Positions 42,126 through 51,591 of a stretch of 64,000 nucleotides of DNA are shown piece after piece. Origin of the DNA: Proteiniphilum sp. UBA5384 (GTDB taxonomy: Bacteria; Bacteroidota; Bacteroidia; Bacteroidales; Dysgonomonadaceae); the NCBI RefSeq assembly GCF_002410825.1, contig NZ_DHOS01000001.1:48413-112412 (forward strand), read 5' to 3'. The notes beneath the pieces were generated by a model. That model searched no databases. It had not been told where the DNA came from and was given only the letters and a program-made list of their open reading frames with translations. The translations under genes were made by a program, and so were the position numbers. The number at the start of each line of letters is the position of its first letter. The first letter of the stretch is position 1.

Positions 42126-43643
42126 ATGATTCAGAAAATAACCCGCTCCATACTTACGGGCTATTATAAGCCGGTGAGAAAATTTGTAAATGATCCACTG
42201 GGAACGCAACAGAGAACCCTGGACTATTTGCTTGGGCATGGGCGAAATACACTTTATGGGAAAGAAAACAATTTTCAATCGATCCGGAATAGCGACGGTT
42301 TTAGTATTCATGTGCCGGTTATCTCCTATGAAGAGTTACGTTTGTGGCTCGACAAGATAATCCTTGGTAAGGAACAGAATGTGCTTTGGGACACGCCGGT
42401 GAAGTGGTTCGCCATGTCGTCCGGTACGACTGAGGATAAAAGCAAGTATATCCCTGTCACCAGAGAATCGCTATATAACGGTAATTATCGTGCAGGTTAC
42501 CATATGCTGGGTATTTATGCCCACCATCATCCCGATACTGCTTTTGTTTTAGGCAAGACGTTGGTATTGGGTGGAAGCCAGCAGATCAACCATATCGGGG
42601 GAGGCTTCTATACGGGTGATATCTCTGCTATCCTGATGAAGAACCTTCCGGTATTGGCAAAAAGAAGCAGAACGCCCGAAAGCATTGCCCTGTTACCCGA
42701 TTGGGAAGAGAAACTGCGTAAGTTGGCCGATTATGCTGTCAAAGCCGATATCCGCGCTATGGTGGGGGTTCCTTCCTGGATGTTGGTGCTCCTCAAAAAA
42801 ATTGTCGATGAGACCGGATGCTCTCTACCGGAACTATGGCCTCATCTTGAGGTATTCTTTCATGGTGGGGTAAGCTTTCTCCCTTTTCAGGAACAGTATG
42901 AGAAGTTGATTCCCTCTGAAAAGATGCACTATTGGGAGACTTACAATGCTTCGGAAGGATTCTTTGGTGTACAGTTTGCTCCCGGAGCGAAGGATATGCT
43001 TCTATTACTCGACAATGAAGTCTATTATGAATTTATCCCTGCGGGAGAATGGGATGAGGAAAATCCCGCTACCATCCCCCTTAGCGCTATTGAGACAGGT
43101 AAACAATATGCGATGGTAATTACTACCAGTGGCGGACTGTGGCGGTATAGGATAGGTGATACTGTCGAGTTCACTTCCATACATCCTTTCCTTTTTAGAC
43201 TGACCGGGCGTACAAAGCAATTTATCAATGCCTTTGGAGAGGAGCTTATTATAGATAACGCCGACAAGGCTCTTGATGAAGCTTGCCGTTATACCGGTGC
43301 AAAAGTGACCGAATACACCGCAGCACCCATCTATTTCGGGGAAAAAAGCAACGGTGCCCACGAATGGATTATAGAATTTGATACTCAGCCTGCCGGTACT
43401 CTCGACGAATTCACCCATATTCTCGACGAAAGCCTGAAACGTCTCAATTCAGATTATGAAGCAAAACGTTCTTACAATCTCTCCCTCGGCATACCGGTAA
43501 TAAGGATTGTGGAGAAGGGTACTTTTTATAATTGGATGAAACAGAGGGCGAAATATGGAGGCCAAAACAAAGTACCTAAACTCTCCAACGACCGGAAATA
43601 TGTGGATAGCATCCTCGATTTTATAGTAAACGGCACACAATAA
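42126..43643 (+). CDS. GH3 family acyl-acid-amido synthetase
   Basis: 505 residues. Bacterial homolog of the plant GH3 'auxin-responsive' enzymes, ANL-type ligases that adenylate a carboxylic acid and join it to an amino acid. The three ATP/AMP motifs are visible: SSGTTEDKSKYIP near residue 100, YNASEGFFGVQ near 278, and YRIGDTVEFTS near 342. The C-terminal domain has FGEELIIDNADKALDEAC. Substrates in Bacteroidales are not established from sequence. A Crp-like regulator gene is directly upstream. Confidence 0.88.
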   Translation: MIQKITRSILTGYYKPVRKFVNDPLGTQQRTLDYLLGHGRNTLYGKENNFQSIRNSDGFSIHVPVISYEELRLWLDKIILGKEQNVLWDTPVKWFAMSSGTTEDKSKYIPVTRESLYNGNYRAGYHMLGIYAHHHPDTAFVLGKTLVLGGSQQINHIGGGFYTGDISAILMKNLPVLAKRSRTPESIALLPDWEEKLRKLADYAVKADIRAMVGVPSWMLVLLKKIVDETGCSLPELWPHLEVFFHGGVSFLPFQEQYEKLIPSEKMHYWETYNASEGFFGVQFAPGAKDMLLLLDNEVYYEFIPAGEWDEENPATIPLSAIETGKQYAMVITTSGGLWRYRIGDTVEFTSIHPFLFRLTGRTKQFINAFGEELIIDNADKALDEACRYTGAKVTEYTAAPIYFGEKSNGAHEWIIEFDTQPAGTLDEFTHILDESLKRLNSDYEAKRSYNLSLGIPVIRIVEKGTFYNWMKQRAKYGGQNKVPKLSNDRKYVDSILDFIVNGTQ

Positions 43644-43730
43644 TTGGTAATTGGTCATTTTTTAATTAGATCAAATCCTAAAATAGAATAAAAACTGGCG
43701 TTCCATTATTCATTAATGAGAAAGATTCTG

Positions 43731-43738
43731 TAAATTTG
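43731..43738 (+). promoter_or_regulatory. -7 promoter element for bamD
   Basis: TAAATTTG, 25 bases before the bamD start codon. Confidence 0.55.
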
Positions 43739-43763
43739 CACGCTAAAACCCACTTGTGACGCA

Positions 43764-44579
43764 ATGAGAATAAAAACTTTATATTTTTTACTGTTCGCGT
43801 TGGTGTTGAGTTCCTGTAGCGAGTACAACAAAATTCTGAAAAGTACCGACAGGGATTTGAAATACAGTTATGCAAAAAAATACTTCGAGGAAGGAAAGTA
43901 CAATCGCTCCATCACATTACTCGAAGAACTGGTTTCTTTCATGAAAGGAACGGCACAGGCGGAAGAATCACTCTATTTATTGGCCCAGAGCCATTATAAT
44001 TCGAAAGATTACTATTCGGCTACGCAGTGGTTCACCACCTATTATAATACTTATCCCAATGGTGAATATGCAGAACCGGCCCTCTTCTATTCTGCGTATG
44101 GAATGTATTTGGATTCGCCTGAAGCCCGTCTGGACCAGACAAAGACCTATACAGCCATTGCTGAATTTCAAAAATATATAGAGAAATATCCGCAGACCGA
44201 AAGAGCTGAGCAAGCTAAAAACTACCTGTTTGAACTGCAGGAAAAGCTCGCCTATAAAGAATTATTGGCAGCCCGGCTCTACTTGAATTTGGGGAATTAT
44301 ATGGGGAATAATTATGAATCGGCAGTCATTACGGCACGTGAGGCAATCAAAAGCTATCCCTTTTCCGAATATCTGGAGGAATATCAGATTACTATCCTTC
44401 GTGCGCGATTTGAGTATGCGAAGAACAGTACGCTACGGGCACAACCCGAACGTTACCGCATGGTAGTAGATGAATATTTCAATTATAAGAACTCATTCCC
44501 GGAAGGGAAATATATGGCTGAGGCCGAAAGATATAATCGTGAAGCGCAGAGTAAGATCGATGAGCTTCCGACCACCTGA
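43764..44579 (+). CDS. bamD: Outer membrane assembly lipoprotein BamD
   Basis: 271 residues with lipobox VLSSC, lipid Cys at 18. Five tetratricopeptide-like repeats follow, beginning KYSYAKKYFEEGKYNRSI and including QAEESLYLLAQSHY and ALFYSAYGMYL. BamD is the essential lipoprotein of the BAM machine that inserts beta-barrels in the outer membrane. It is followed by the omega-like subunit and DUF4293 genes, a conserved Bacteroidota cluster. Confidence 0.93.
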   Translation: MRIKTLYFLLFALVLSSCSEYNKILKSTDRDLKYSYAKKYFEEGKYNRSITLLEELVSFMKGTAQAEESLYLLAQSHYNSKDYYSATQWFTTYYNTYPNGEYAEPALFYSAYGMYLDSPEARLDQTKTYTAIAEFQKYIEKYPQTERAEQAKNYLFELQEKLAYKELLAARLYLNLGNYMGNNYESAVITAREAIKSYPFSEYLEEYQITILRARFEYAKNSTLRAQPERYRMVVDEYFNYKNSFPEGKYMAEAERYNREAQSKIDELPTT

Positions 44580-44609
44580 ATAACAGAAAAATAAAGAGAA
44601 TCAATAAAT

Positions 44610-44945
44610 ATGGATTATAAGAAAATTGCTGCAAGCACCAATACAGAAACCCGTGATGTTATGAAAATGTCGGATCAGGTAGGTAATGTATATGAAATGG
44701 TGATGATTATCAGTAAGAGAGCCAATCAGTTGGCAGTGGAAATGAAACAGGATCTCGATGCCAAGTTGCAGGAATTCGCTTCCTATAGCGATAATCTGGA
44801 AGAGGTATTTGAAAATCATGAACAGATAGAAATTTCCCGTTTCTACGAAAAACTGCCGAAACCTTCTTTATTGGCTATCGAAGAGTGGAAAGAAGGTGAT
44901 ATCTACTATCGCAATCCCTCGAAAGAAAAAGAAATGTTTGGATAG
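44610..44945 (+). CDS. rpoZ: RNA polymerase omega-like subunit (RpoZ/Rpb6 family)
   Basis: 111 residues. Residues 20-60 (MSDQVGNVYEMVMIISKRANQLA) match the omega/Rpb6 core, with the conserved R-A-x-Q segment. It promotes RNA polymerase assembly. The C-terminal half (EEWKEGDIYYRNPSKEKE) is Bacteroidota-specific. It is 30 bases after bamD and 1 base before the DUF4293 start. Confidence 0.87.
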   Translation: MDYKKIAASTNTETRDVMKMSDQVGNVYEMVMIISKRANQLAVEMKQDLDAKLQEFASYSDNLEEVFENHEQIEISRFYEKLPKPSLLAIEEWKEGDIYYRNPSKEKEMFG

Positions 44946-44946
44946 T

Positions 44947-45402
44947 ATGTTGCAACGTATCCAATCGGTTTTTCTTCTACTGGCATCAGCCGCTATGTTG
45001 GTCGCTTCGGTAACTCCTTTGGCACTGTTCCTTTACAATGCCGATAAGGCAGTGTTTGAAGCTATGGGGATTTATCTTAACGGTGATCTCAACTCGTCTA
45101 CCTGGGGCTTGTTTGCGATTGGTGTAACCAGTTCGGTTGTAGCCCTATTAACGATCTTCTTGTACAAGAATCGGATGTTGCAGATACGTCTTTCTATTTT
45201 CAATGTAGTATTGATGGTAGGATTTTACCTCTATTTCGGGTTTATTGTATATAAACTCTATTCAGTAGAGAGCCTCCAATTCCAGAAAATAGGTGTAGGA
45301 ATTATTATGCCGGTAATTGCCCTTATTCTCACCATTCTTGCCATTCGCAGGATAGGTGCTGACGAAGTGTTGGTCCGGTCGTTTAACCGGCTTAGAAAAT
45401 AA
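44947..45402 (+). CDS. DUF4293 family membrane protein
   Basis: 151 residues from ATG at 44947, one base after the upstream stop. Four predicted membrane helices (QSVFLLLASAAMLVAS, WGLFAIGVTSSVVALLTIF, LSIFNVVLMVGFYLYF, IGVGIIMPVIALILTIL), with the family start MLQRIQS(V/I)(F/Y)LLL. Function unknown; it is conserved next to rpoZ in Bacteroidota. Confidence 0.85.
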   Translation: MLQRIQSVFLLLASAAMLVASVTPLALFLYNADKAVFEAMGIYLNGDLNSSTWGLFAIGVTSSVVALLTIFLYKNRMLQIRLSIFNVVLMVGFYLYFGFIVYKLYSVESLQFQKIGVGIIMPVIALILTILAIRRIGADEVLVRSFNRLRK

Positions 45403-45431
45403 AAGGTAAAAATTCCCGATAAATTTATATA

Positions 45432-45475
45432 AGGGTGCCCTGTCGAATTATTTATTGACGGGGCACCCTGTTTTT
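45432..45475 (+). terminator. Terminator of the bamD-rpoZ-DUF4293 operon
   Basis: AGGGTGCCCTGTC pairs with GACGGGGCACCCT (one G-U), AT-rich loop, then five T residues at 45471-45475. Confidence 0.88.
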
Positions 45476-45555
45476 ATGACAAAATAAAATTTTTACCATT
45501 GATTGACTAATTTATTTTTTCAACATTTTCTTTGCGCATCAGTATTCTTCTAATA

Positions 45556-45585
45556 TTTGTATTTGCGAAATTTTAATTACTTTTG
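45556..45585 (+). promoter_or_regulatory. Promoter of the M48 protease gene
   Basis: TTTG (45556-45559), 18-base spacer, TACTTTTG (45578-45585). The leader is about 60 bases. Confidence 0.6.
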
Positions 45586-45650
45586 TTTGCTTGAGTAATA
45601 TAAGTTGATCCAACAGGATAAAACATTTACATAATCAAACAATAAGAACT

Positions 45651-46565
45651 ATGGAACAGAAGAAATTACAGGCGACGGTGCGATTTACACTCGTAATATT
45701 TGTTACAGCAGTCTTACTTGAATCATGCGGGAGCGTGCCGTTTACCGGTAGAAAGCAATTGCAGTTGGTATCCAACGAAGAGGTGATGGCATTGAGTTTG
45801 CAGCAATACCAGGAATTCATGCGTGCTGCTCCTGTTGAACGGGGTACTGCCAATGCGGAGATGGTTAATCGTGTCGGTACCCGGATCGCCAATGCGGTAA
45901 AGATTTTTTATACCAATAACGGCTATGCATCTGAACTCAATAACTATGCATGGGAGTTTAACTTAGTAAAGGAGAATAGTGTCAATGCCTTTGCCATGCC
46001 CGGAGGAAAAGTGGTTGTTTATACGGGATTGTTACCCGTTACTCAGACGGAAGATGCATTGGCTGTGGTTTTGGGGCATGAGATTGCCCATGTATTAGCC
46101 CGTCATTCAGATGAGAGGATGAGTCAGCAGGTAGCCCTTCAATATGGAGGAGCCATAGCGGGTGGACTTTTGGGTAACTCACAGGTTACAAGGCAACTTG
46201 GAAGTGCCGTTTTCGGCCTGGGCGCCCAATATGGTGTAATGATGCCTTATGCCCGTAAACACGAATATGAGGCCGATGAGATTGGATTGATACTGATGTC
46301 CATTGCCGGTTATGATCCGAGGGTTGCAGTACCTTTCTGGACGAGAATGGCACAAAGCTCGGGCGGTGGTCAGGTGCCCGAAGTCCTGAGTACGCACCCT
46401 GATGATGCAAAACGTATTACCCATATTGAATCAATTATGCCCACGGCATTGCAGTATTACAAGGGTTCAGGGGTACAGAATAATACCAAGGAGCCGATTA
46501 AGACCCGGACAATGGTGCCGGCGGAGACAAGTAAGGCAAAGACTTCCAAAGAGTGGACTTTCTGA
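45651..46565 (+). CDS. M48 family metalloprotease lipoprotein (LoiP/YggG-like)
   Basis: 304 residues; lipobox LLESC, lipid Cys at 26. Zinc site H143-E-I-A-H (GHEIAHVLARHSDER) and the third ligand in EYEADEIGLI. NAFAMPGGKVVVYTGLL precedes the active site as in periplasmic M48 proteases such as LoiP and BepA. It would act in envelope quality control at the outer membrane. It is monocistronic, with parC following from a separate promoter. Confidence 0.92.
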   Translation: MEQKKLQATVRFTLVIFVTAVLLESCGSVPFTGRKQLQLVSNEEVMALSLQQYQEFMRAAPVERGTANAEMVNRVGTRIANAVKIFYTNNGYASELNNYAWEFNLVKENSVNAFAMPGGKVVVYTGLLPVTQTEDALAVVLGHEIAHVLARHSDERMSQQVALQYGGAIAGGLLGNSQVTRQLGSAVFGLGAQYGVMMPYARKHEYEADEIGLILMSIAGYDPRVAVPFWTRMAQSSGGGQVPEVLSTHPDDAKRITHIESIMPTALQYYKGSGVQNNTKEPIKTRTMVPAETSKAKTSKEWTF

Positions 46566-46566
46566 T

Positions 46567-46597
46567 TTTGCATTTGCAGCTATAATTACTACCTTTG
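46567..46597 (+). promoter_or_regulatory. Promoter of the topoisomerase IV A gene
   Basis: TTTG (46567-46570), 19-base spacer, TACCTTTG (46590-46597): a full match to the Bacteroidales consensus. It starts at the stop codon of the M48 gene. Confidence 0.72.
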
Positions 46598-46627
46598 TTT
46601 GGCATCTAAATTTACAATGTAAATTTG

Positions 46628-46656
46628 AATAACAACTGAATAACAACTGAATAATG
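46628..46656 (+). repeat. 11-bp tandem repeat in the parC leader
   Basis: AATAACAACTG occurs twice in tandem (46628-46638, 46639-46649), followed by AATAATG, which contains the start codon at 46654. Confidence 0.8.
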
Positions 46657-49386
46657 TCTCCCAAATTACCAGACGACGAATTAAAAGAAAGAGATGATGA
46701 AAATATGGGAGAGGACGATATTTTGCCCTCTTCCGAATCCTTTTCCGGCTCCAAGGTGCCGGTACGGTTGGGTGATGATAGTTCGCTCAACCTTTCGAAG
46801 ATGTATCAGAATTGGTTTCTCGATTATGCTTCTTACGTGATATTGGAACGTGCCGTGCCACATATCTCCGATGGGCTTAAGCCGGTACAACGGCGCATCT
46901 TGCATGCCATGAAACGAATGGACGACGGACGGTATAACAAGGTGGCCAATATTATTGGAACCACCATGCAATACCATCCCCATGGGGATGCCTCTATCGG
47001 TGACGCATTGGTACAGCTTGGACAGAAGGACTTGTTGGTAGATTGTCAGGGTAACTGGGGAAATATACTTACCGGTGACGGTGCTGCCGCTCCCCGTTAT
47101 ATTGAGGCACGGCTTAATAAATTTGCCCTTGAGGTACTTTTTAACCCCAAGACTACTGAATGGAAAGCTTCGTACGACGGACGTAATAAAGAACCGGTCA
47201 CCCTTCCTGCTAAATTTCCCCTTTTATTGGTGCAAGGTGCTGAGGGAATTGCAGTAGGACTTTCTTCTAAGATATTACCACACAATTTTAATGAGGTATG
47301 TAATGCGGCAGTGCATTATCTGAAAGAGGAGGAGTTTGCACTCTACCCTGATTTTCAGACCGGAGGATATATTGATGTGGAAAAATATAACGATGGTGAA
47401 CGGGGCGGATCGGTAAAGATACGAACCACCATCACCAAACTCGATAACAAGACGCTGGTCATTAAAGATATTCCTTACGGTAAAACTACCGCAGGTCTGG
47501 TAGATTCTATCCTTAAAGCTAATGATAAGGGGAAAATAAAGATTAGGAAAGTAGACGATATCACGGCACAAAACGTGGAGATTCACGTGCAACTGGCGCC
47601 AGGCGTCTCATCCGACAAAACCATCGATGCTCTCTATGCTTTCACTGATTGCGAGATTAGTGTCTCCCCCAACTGTTGCGTGATTGACGATAACAGGCCG
47701 CATTTCCTTACCGTGAGCGACGTATTGCGTTCGTCCGTGGATACTACCCGTGAACTGCTTCGTCGCGAACTGGAGATTGAGAAGGGTGAAAAACAGGAGG
47801 CGCTCCTCTTTGCTTCTCTCGAAAAGATATTTATTGAAGAGCGTATCTATAAGGACAAGGAGTTCGAGACTGCCAAAAATATGGATGTGGCTGTGACACA
47901 TATCGATCTACGACTTGAGCCTTATAAATCTTCATTTCTGCGCGAAATCAATCGGGATGATATTCTCCGTCTGATGGAGATCAGGATGGCACGTATCCTT
48001 AAATTCAACTCCGACAAATCGGAAGAACTGATCGCAAAATTGAAGGAAGAGATTGAAGAGATCAACCATAACCTCGATCATTTGGTGGATTATACTATTG
48101 CATGGTTTCTGATGCTCAAGGACAAGTATGGTAAGAATTTTCCACGACATACTACCATTCGTAGTTTCGAAAATATAGAGGCGACCAAAGTGGTGGAAGC
48201 CAACGAAAAGCTTTATATGAACCGCGAGGAGGGTTTCATTGGTACCGGCATGAAGAAAGATGAATTTGTCTGCAACTGTTCCGATATTGATGATGTCATA
48301 ATCTTCTTCAAGGAGGGAAAATATAAGATAGTAAAGGTGAGCGACAAGATGTTCGTGGGGAAAGGCATCCTTTATGCGGCTGTCTTTAAAAGGAACGACA
48401 AGCGTACCATTTATAATGTGGTTTATCGTGACGGCAAAAAAGGTCCACACTATATCAAACGGTTCGCCGTTACTGGTATCACCCGTGATAAGGAATATGA
48501 TGTTACCAGGGGAGAGGCCGGGTCGCGTATAGCTTACTTTAGCGCCAATCCCAACGGTGAAGCCGAAACCATCAAAGTGATTCTCAAGCCTAAACCCCGT
48601 ATGCGTATCCTTCAGTTTGAGAAGGATTTCAGTGAGATAGAAATCAAGGGTAGGCAGGCGATGGGCAATATCCTTACTAAGGCTGAAGTACACCGTATAC
48701 AGTTGAAACAAAAAGGATTATCTACGCTTGGAGGCCGTAAGGTCTGGTTCGACCCTGATGTCTTCCGCCTCAACTATGAAGGCAGCGGCCAATTTCTTGG
48801 CGAATTTCAGGGTGATGATATGATACTGGTAGTTACTACCGGAGGTGAATATTATATCTGCAATTTCGATCTTACGAACCACTTTCCGCAGAATATACTC
48901 CGGATTGAGAAGTTCGATGAACATAAGGTATGGACAGCTGCCCTCTTCGATGCGGAACAAGGGTATGCTTATCTTAAACGTTTTACCTTCGAGCTCTCGG
49001 AGAGGCCGCTCCGTTTTATCGGTGATCATCCCGACTCCCGCTTGTTCTTATTGACAGATGTCGTTTACCCGAGGGTAAAGGCCATATTCGGAGGTCATGA
49101 CGATTTTCGTGATCCGATGGAGATCGAAGTGGAAGAATTTATCGGCGTAAAGAGTTATAAAGCGAAAGGTAAACGGATCTCTAACTATAGCGTGGAAACG
49201 GTTGACGAGTTGGAGCCGCTTCGTATGCCGGAACCGGAAGAGGAACCGCAGCAAACGATGAAAGTGGAGATAGGAGAAGAAAATGGAGAGAATGGCGATA
49301 TCGGGAATAATGGAGAGAGTGAGGAAAACGATGTTTCCGATGCCGATTTACGCGATGAGATCACCGGCCAGATGAAGTTGTTTTAA
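46654..49386 (+). CDS. parC: DNA topoisomerase IV subunit A
   Basis: 910 residues. Type IIA topoisomerase A subunit: winged-helix breakage-reunion domain with RAVPHISDGLKPVQRRIL, HGDASIGDALV and catalytic Tyr149 in APRYIEARL; coiled-coil exit gate (about 430-520); C-terminal beta-pinwheel (about 560-850). The GyrA box (QRRGGKG) is not evident in the C-terminal domain, so ParC is favoured over GyrA. A long acidic tail (about 855-900) is rich in E, D, N and G. No parE gene is in the window. Confidence 0.9.
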   Translation: MSPKLPDDELKERDDENMGEDDILPSSESFSGSKVPVRLGDDSSLNLSKMYQNWFLDYASYVILERAVPHISDGLKPVQRRILHAMKRMDDGRYNKVANIIGTTMQYHPHGDASIGDALVQLGQKDLLVDCQGNWGNILTGDGAAAPRYIEARLNKFALEVLFNPKTTEWKASYDGRNKEPVTLPAKFPLLLVQGAEGIAVGLSSKILPHNFNEVCNAAVHYLKEEEFALYPDFQTGGYIDVEKYNDGERGGSVKIRTTITKLDNKTLVIKDIPYGKTTAGLVDSILKANDKGKIKIRKVDDITAQNVEIHVQLAPGVSSDKTIDALYAFTDCEISVSPNCCVIDDNRPHFLTVSDVLRSSVDTTRELLRRELEIEKGEKQEALLFASLEKIFIEERIYKDKEFETAKNMDVAVTHIDLRLEPYKSSFLREINRDDILRLMEIRMARILKFNSDKSEELIAKLKEEIEEINHNLDHLVDYTIAWFLMLKDKYGKNFPRHTTIRSFENIEATKVVEANEKLYMNREEGFIGTGMKKDEFVCNCSDIDDVIIFFKEGKYKIVKVSDKMFVGKGILYAAVFKRNDKRTIYNVVYRDGKKGPHYIKRFAVTGITRDKEYDVTRGEAGSRIAYFSANPNGEAETIKVILKPKPRMRILQFEKDFSEIEIKGRQAMGNILTKAEVHRIQLKQKGLSTLGGRKVWFDPDVFRLNYEGSGQFLGEFQGDDMILVVTTGGEYYICNFDLTNHFPQNILRIEKFDEHKVWTAALFDAEQGYAYLKRFTFELSERPLRFIGDHPDSRLFLLTDVVYPRVKAIFGGHDDFRDPMEIEVEEFIGVKSYKAKGKRISNYSVETVDELEPLRMPEPEEEPQQTMKVEIGEENGENGDIGNNGESEENDVSDADLRDEITGQMKLF

Positions 49387-49408
49387 TTTGAACGGGAGAA
49401 AGACTACG

Positions 49409-50251
49409 ATGAAGAGGGCAGTGTTACTGATCAGTATATGGATAGGTATTCTTGGTGTAACAATTTCACAGGAAGATCATTATCCTTTATCGGTCAGACC
49501 TGTCAATCAGGCTACTCTTTTCGGTATAGGAAAGGCATTCCTTAACGATACTTATCTCTCGCCGCTCAGATACGACGGTGTCAGCCTGTCGCTGATGCAC
49601 GACCGTATCAAAGGTACCGGTTATTGTAGCGGTAAATTGCTCCTGCAACAACAGTTCCTGATACATACGGCCATCACTCATAATCCTACTGCTTCTGCAT
49701 CCGAGTATTATGGTAATATTCAGTACAGGCTGACCGGATTTTATCCCGTTTTGACGGCTCCTGATTTCAGGCTATTTGGTGGCGGTGGATGGGACGCTTC
49801 ACTGGGAGGCATATATAACGTGCGGAATTCTAATAATCCCGGATCATTAAAGGTATCGACTAACTTTAATTTTTCGGCGATGGCAATCTATAATTGGAAG
49901 ATTTTTACCTTCAGATGGCAACTTGCCACACCGTTTGCCGGAGTCTTTTTCTCACCGGAATATGGTCATTCATATTACGAAATATTTTCACTCGGGAATA
50001 ACAAAGGAACCATCCATTTCGGATCTTTCCATAATCAGTTGGCGCTGCGCAACTATTTCACGGTAGATGTCCCCGTAGGCAATATAACCCTGCGTGGAGG
50101 CTATCTGGGCGATTATTACCGTACCCATGTGAACAAACTTACCACCCGTATTATTTCACACCAGTTTATGATTGGGCTCGCGGTGGAATCACTCAACTTC
50201 GGAGGGGAAAAGGTGCGGGAAAATCGGTCAATACCGTCTGTATATTATTGA
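49409..50251 (+). CDS. DUF3316 family exported protein
   Basis: 280 residues from ATG at 49409 (MKRAVLLISIWIG), with a signal peptide. Beta-rich with repeated amphipathic strands and the DUF3316-like (PF11777) segments VNQATLFGIGKAFLNDTYLSPL, YGNIQYRLTGFYPV and GWDASLGGIYNVRNSNNP; a barrel of about 12 strands would fit. Probably an outer-membrane protein of unknown function. It starts 22 bases after parC. Confidence 0.75.
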   Translation: MKRAVLLISIWIGILGVTISQEDHYPLSVRPVNQATLFGIGKAFLNDTYLSPLRYDGVSLSLMHDRIKGTGYCSGKLLLQQQFLIHTAITHNPTASASEYYGNIQYRLTGFYPVLTAPDFRLFGGGGWDASLGGIYNVRNSNNPGSLKVSTNFNFSAMAIYNWKIFTFRWQLATPFAGVFFSPEYGHSYYEIFSLGNNKGTIHFGSFHNQLALRNYFTVDVPVGNITLRGGYLGDYYRTHVNKLTTRIISHQFMIGLAVESLNFGGEKVRENRSIPSVYY

Positions 50252-50297
50252 GTAGACAAGTGGTTAAGTGGATAAGTGTGATGGTTTCATTATTCAC

Positions 50298-50318
50298 TTT
50301 TAATTTTTAATTTTTAAT
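50298..50318 (+). repeat. TTTTAAT triplicate in front of patB
   Basis: Three perfect tandem copies of TTTTAAT in the 76-base gap before the PatB start codon at 50327. Confidence 0.8.
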
Positions 50319-50326
50319 TTAAAAAG

Positions 50327-51499
50327 ATGCAATATAATTTTGATGAAATCATAGATCGTTCAGGAACTCAGGCTATCAAACTGGAGAAGTTAAAACTGTT
50401 ATTCGGGCATGAAGATCTTATCCCGCTTTGGGTGGCCGATATGGATTTCAAATCCCCACCGGCTATTGTAGAAGCGCTGAAACGAAGGGTAGAACATGGC
50501 ATATTCGGTTATACAGCCCCTTCACAAGAATATACCGACTCTATCGTTCATTGGCTTGAAAGACGCCATAGGTGGCAGGTGAAGGGTGAGCATGTTAACT
50601 TCGTGCCGGGGGTGGTCAAGGGTTTTGCTTTTGCCATCGATGAGTTTACCGAAAAAGGAGGCAGAGTAATTATTCAGCCGCCTGTTTATCATCCCTTCCG
50701 TATCGTTACAGAATCGCTTGGTCGTGAAGTTGTTTATAATCCCCTGATTCTTGAGAATGGACAGTATAAAATGGATTTCGGAGGATTGCGCCGTATCGTA
50801 GCCGAAAACGATTGTAAGATGTTGATTCTTTGTAATCCGCATAATCCCGGTGGACGGACATGGTCACCCGATGAATTAAGCGAACTGGCAGATATATGCT
50901 ACGAGCACAACATACTGGTTGTCTCCGATGAAATACATGCCGATATGGCATTGCCCGGACATCAACACACAGTGTTTGCTTCCGTCTCCGAGAAGGCGAA
51001 AGAGATTTCACTAACGATTATGGCACCCAGCAAGACTTTTAATATTGCGGGTATTGTCAGTTCCTTTGCAGTCATCCCCAACAAGAATATAAGGGAACGG
51101 TACCTCGCCTATCTCGAGCCCCGTGAGTTGCAACAGGGCACTCTCTTTGCCTTTACAGCGACCCGTGCCGCTTATGATGAGTGTGAAGATTGGCTTGACC
51201 AGATGCTTGACTATGTACAAGGTAATATTGATTTGGTGGATAGCTATCTGACAGAAAATATCCCTGAGATAAAAGCAATCTTGCCGGAGGCTTCCTTTCT
51301 GGTATGGCTTGATTGCCGTGCGCTTAATCTGCCGCAACGGGAATTGGTAAAGCTTTTCGTGGAAAAAGCCCATCTTGCCTTGAACGACGGAACTATGTTC
51401 GGTTCCGGCGGAGAAGGTTTTATGCGGATGAACGTGGGATGTCCGCGCAGTCTGTTAGAAAAGGGATTAAATAATTTAAAAAAAGCGATACACCCTTAA
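50327..51499 (+). CDS. patB: PatB/MalY-type cystathionine beta-lyase
   Basis: 390-residue fold-type I PLP enzyme that cleaves C-S bonds of cystathionine or cysteine, or acts as an aminotransferase. Motifs: PLWVADMDFKSPPAI at the N-terminus, LCNPHNPGGR, DEIHADMALPGHQH and the PLP lysine in APSKTFNIAGI; C-terminal RMNVGCPRSLLEKG binds the substrate carboxylate by Arg. Length is typical. It stands alone. Confidence 0.92.
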   Translation: MQYNFDEIIDRSGTQAIKLEKLKLLFGHEDLIPLWVADMDFKSPPAIVEALKRRVEHGIFGYTAPSQEYTDSIVHWLERRHRWQVKGEHVNFVPGVVKGFAFAIDEFTEKGGRVIIQPPVYHPFRIVTESLGREVVYNPLILENGQYKMDFGGLRRIVAENDCKMLILCNPHNPGGRTWSPDELSELADICYEHNILVVSDEIHADMALPGHQHTVFASVSEKAKEISLTIMAPSKTFNIAGIVSSFAVIPNKNIRERYLAYLEPRELQQGTLFAFTATRAAYDECEDWLDQMLDYVQGNIDLVDSYLTENIPEIKAILPEASFLVWLDCRALNLPQRELVKLFVEKAHLALNDGTMFGSGGEGFMRMNVGCPRSLLEKGLNNLKKAIHP

Positions 51500-51591
51500 A
51501 CAACGATGCTACCTGATTGTTAGTAAGTGATGTACTTCGAGATAAGAAATTAAGAAAAAAATATAAGTGATAAATTAAAAAATAGAATACA

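Noticed and set aside
47932..48711. 259-codon minus-strand frame opposite parC
   Set aside because: Shadow of parC codon usage; no start context or recognisable domain.
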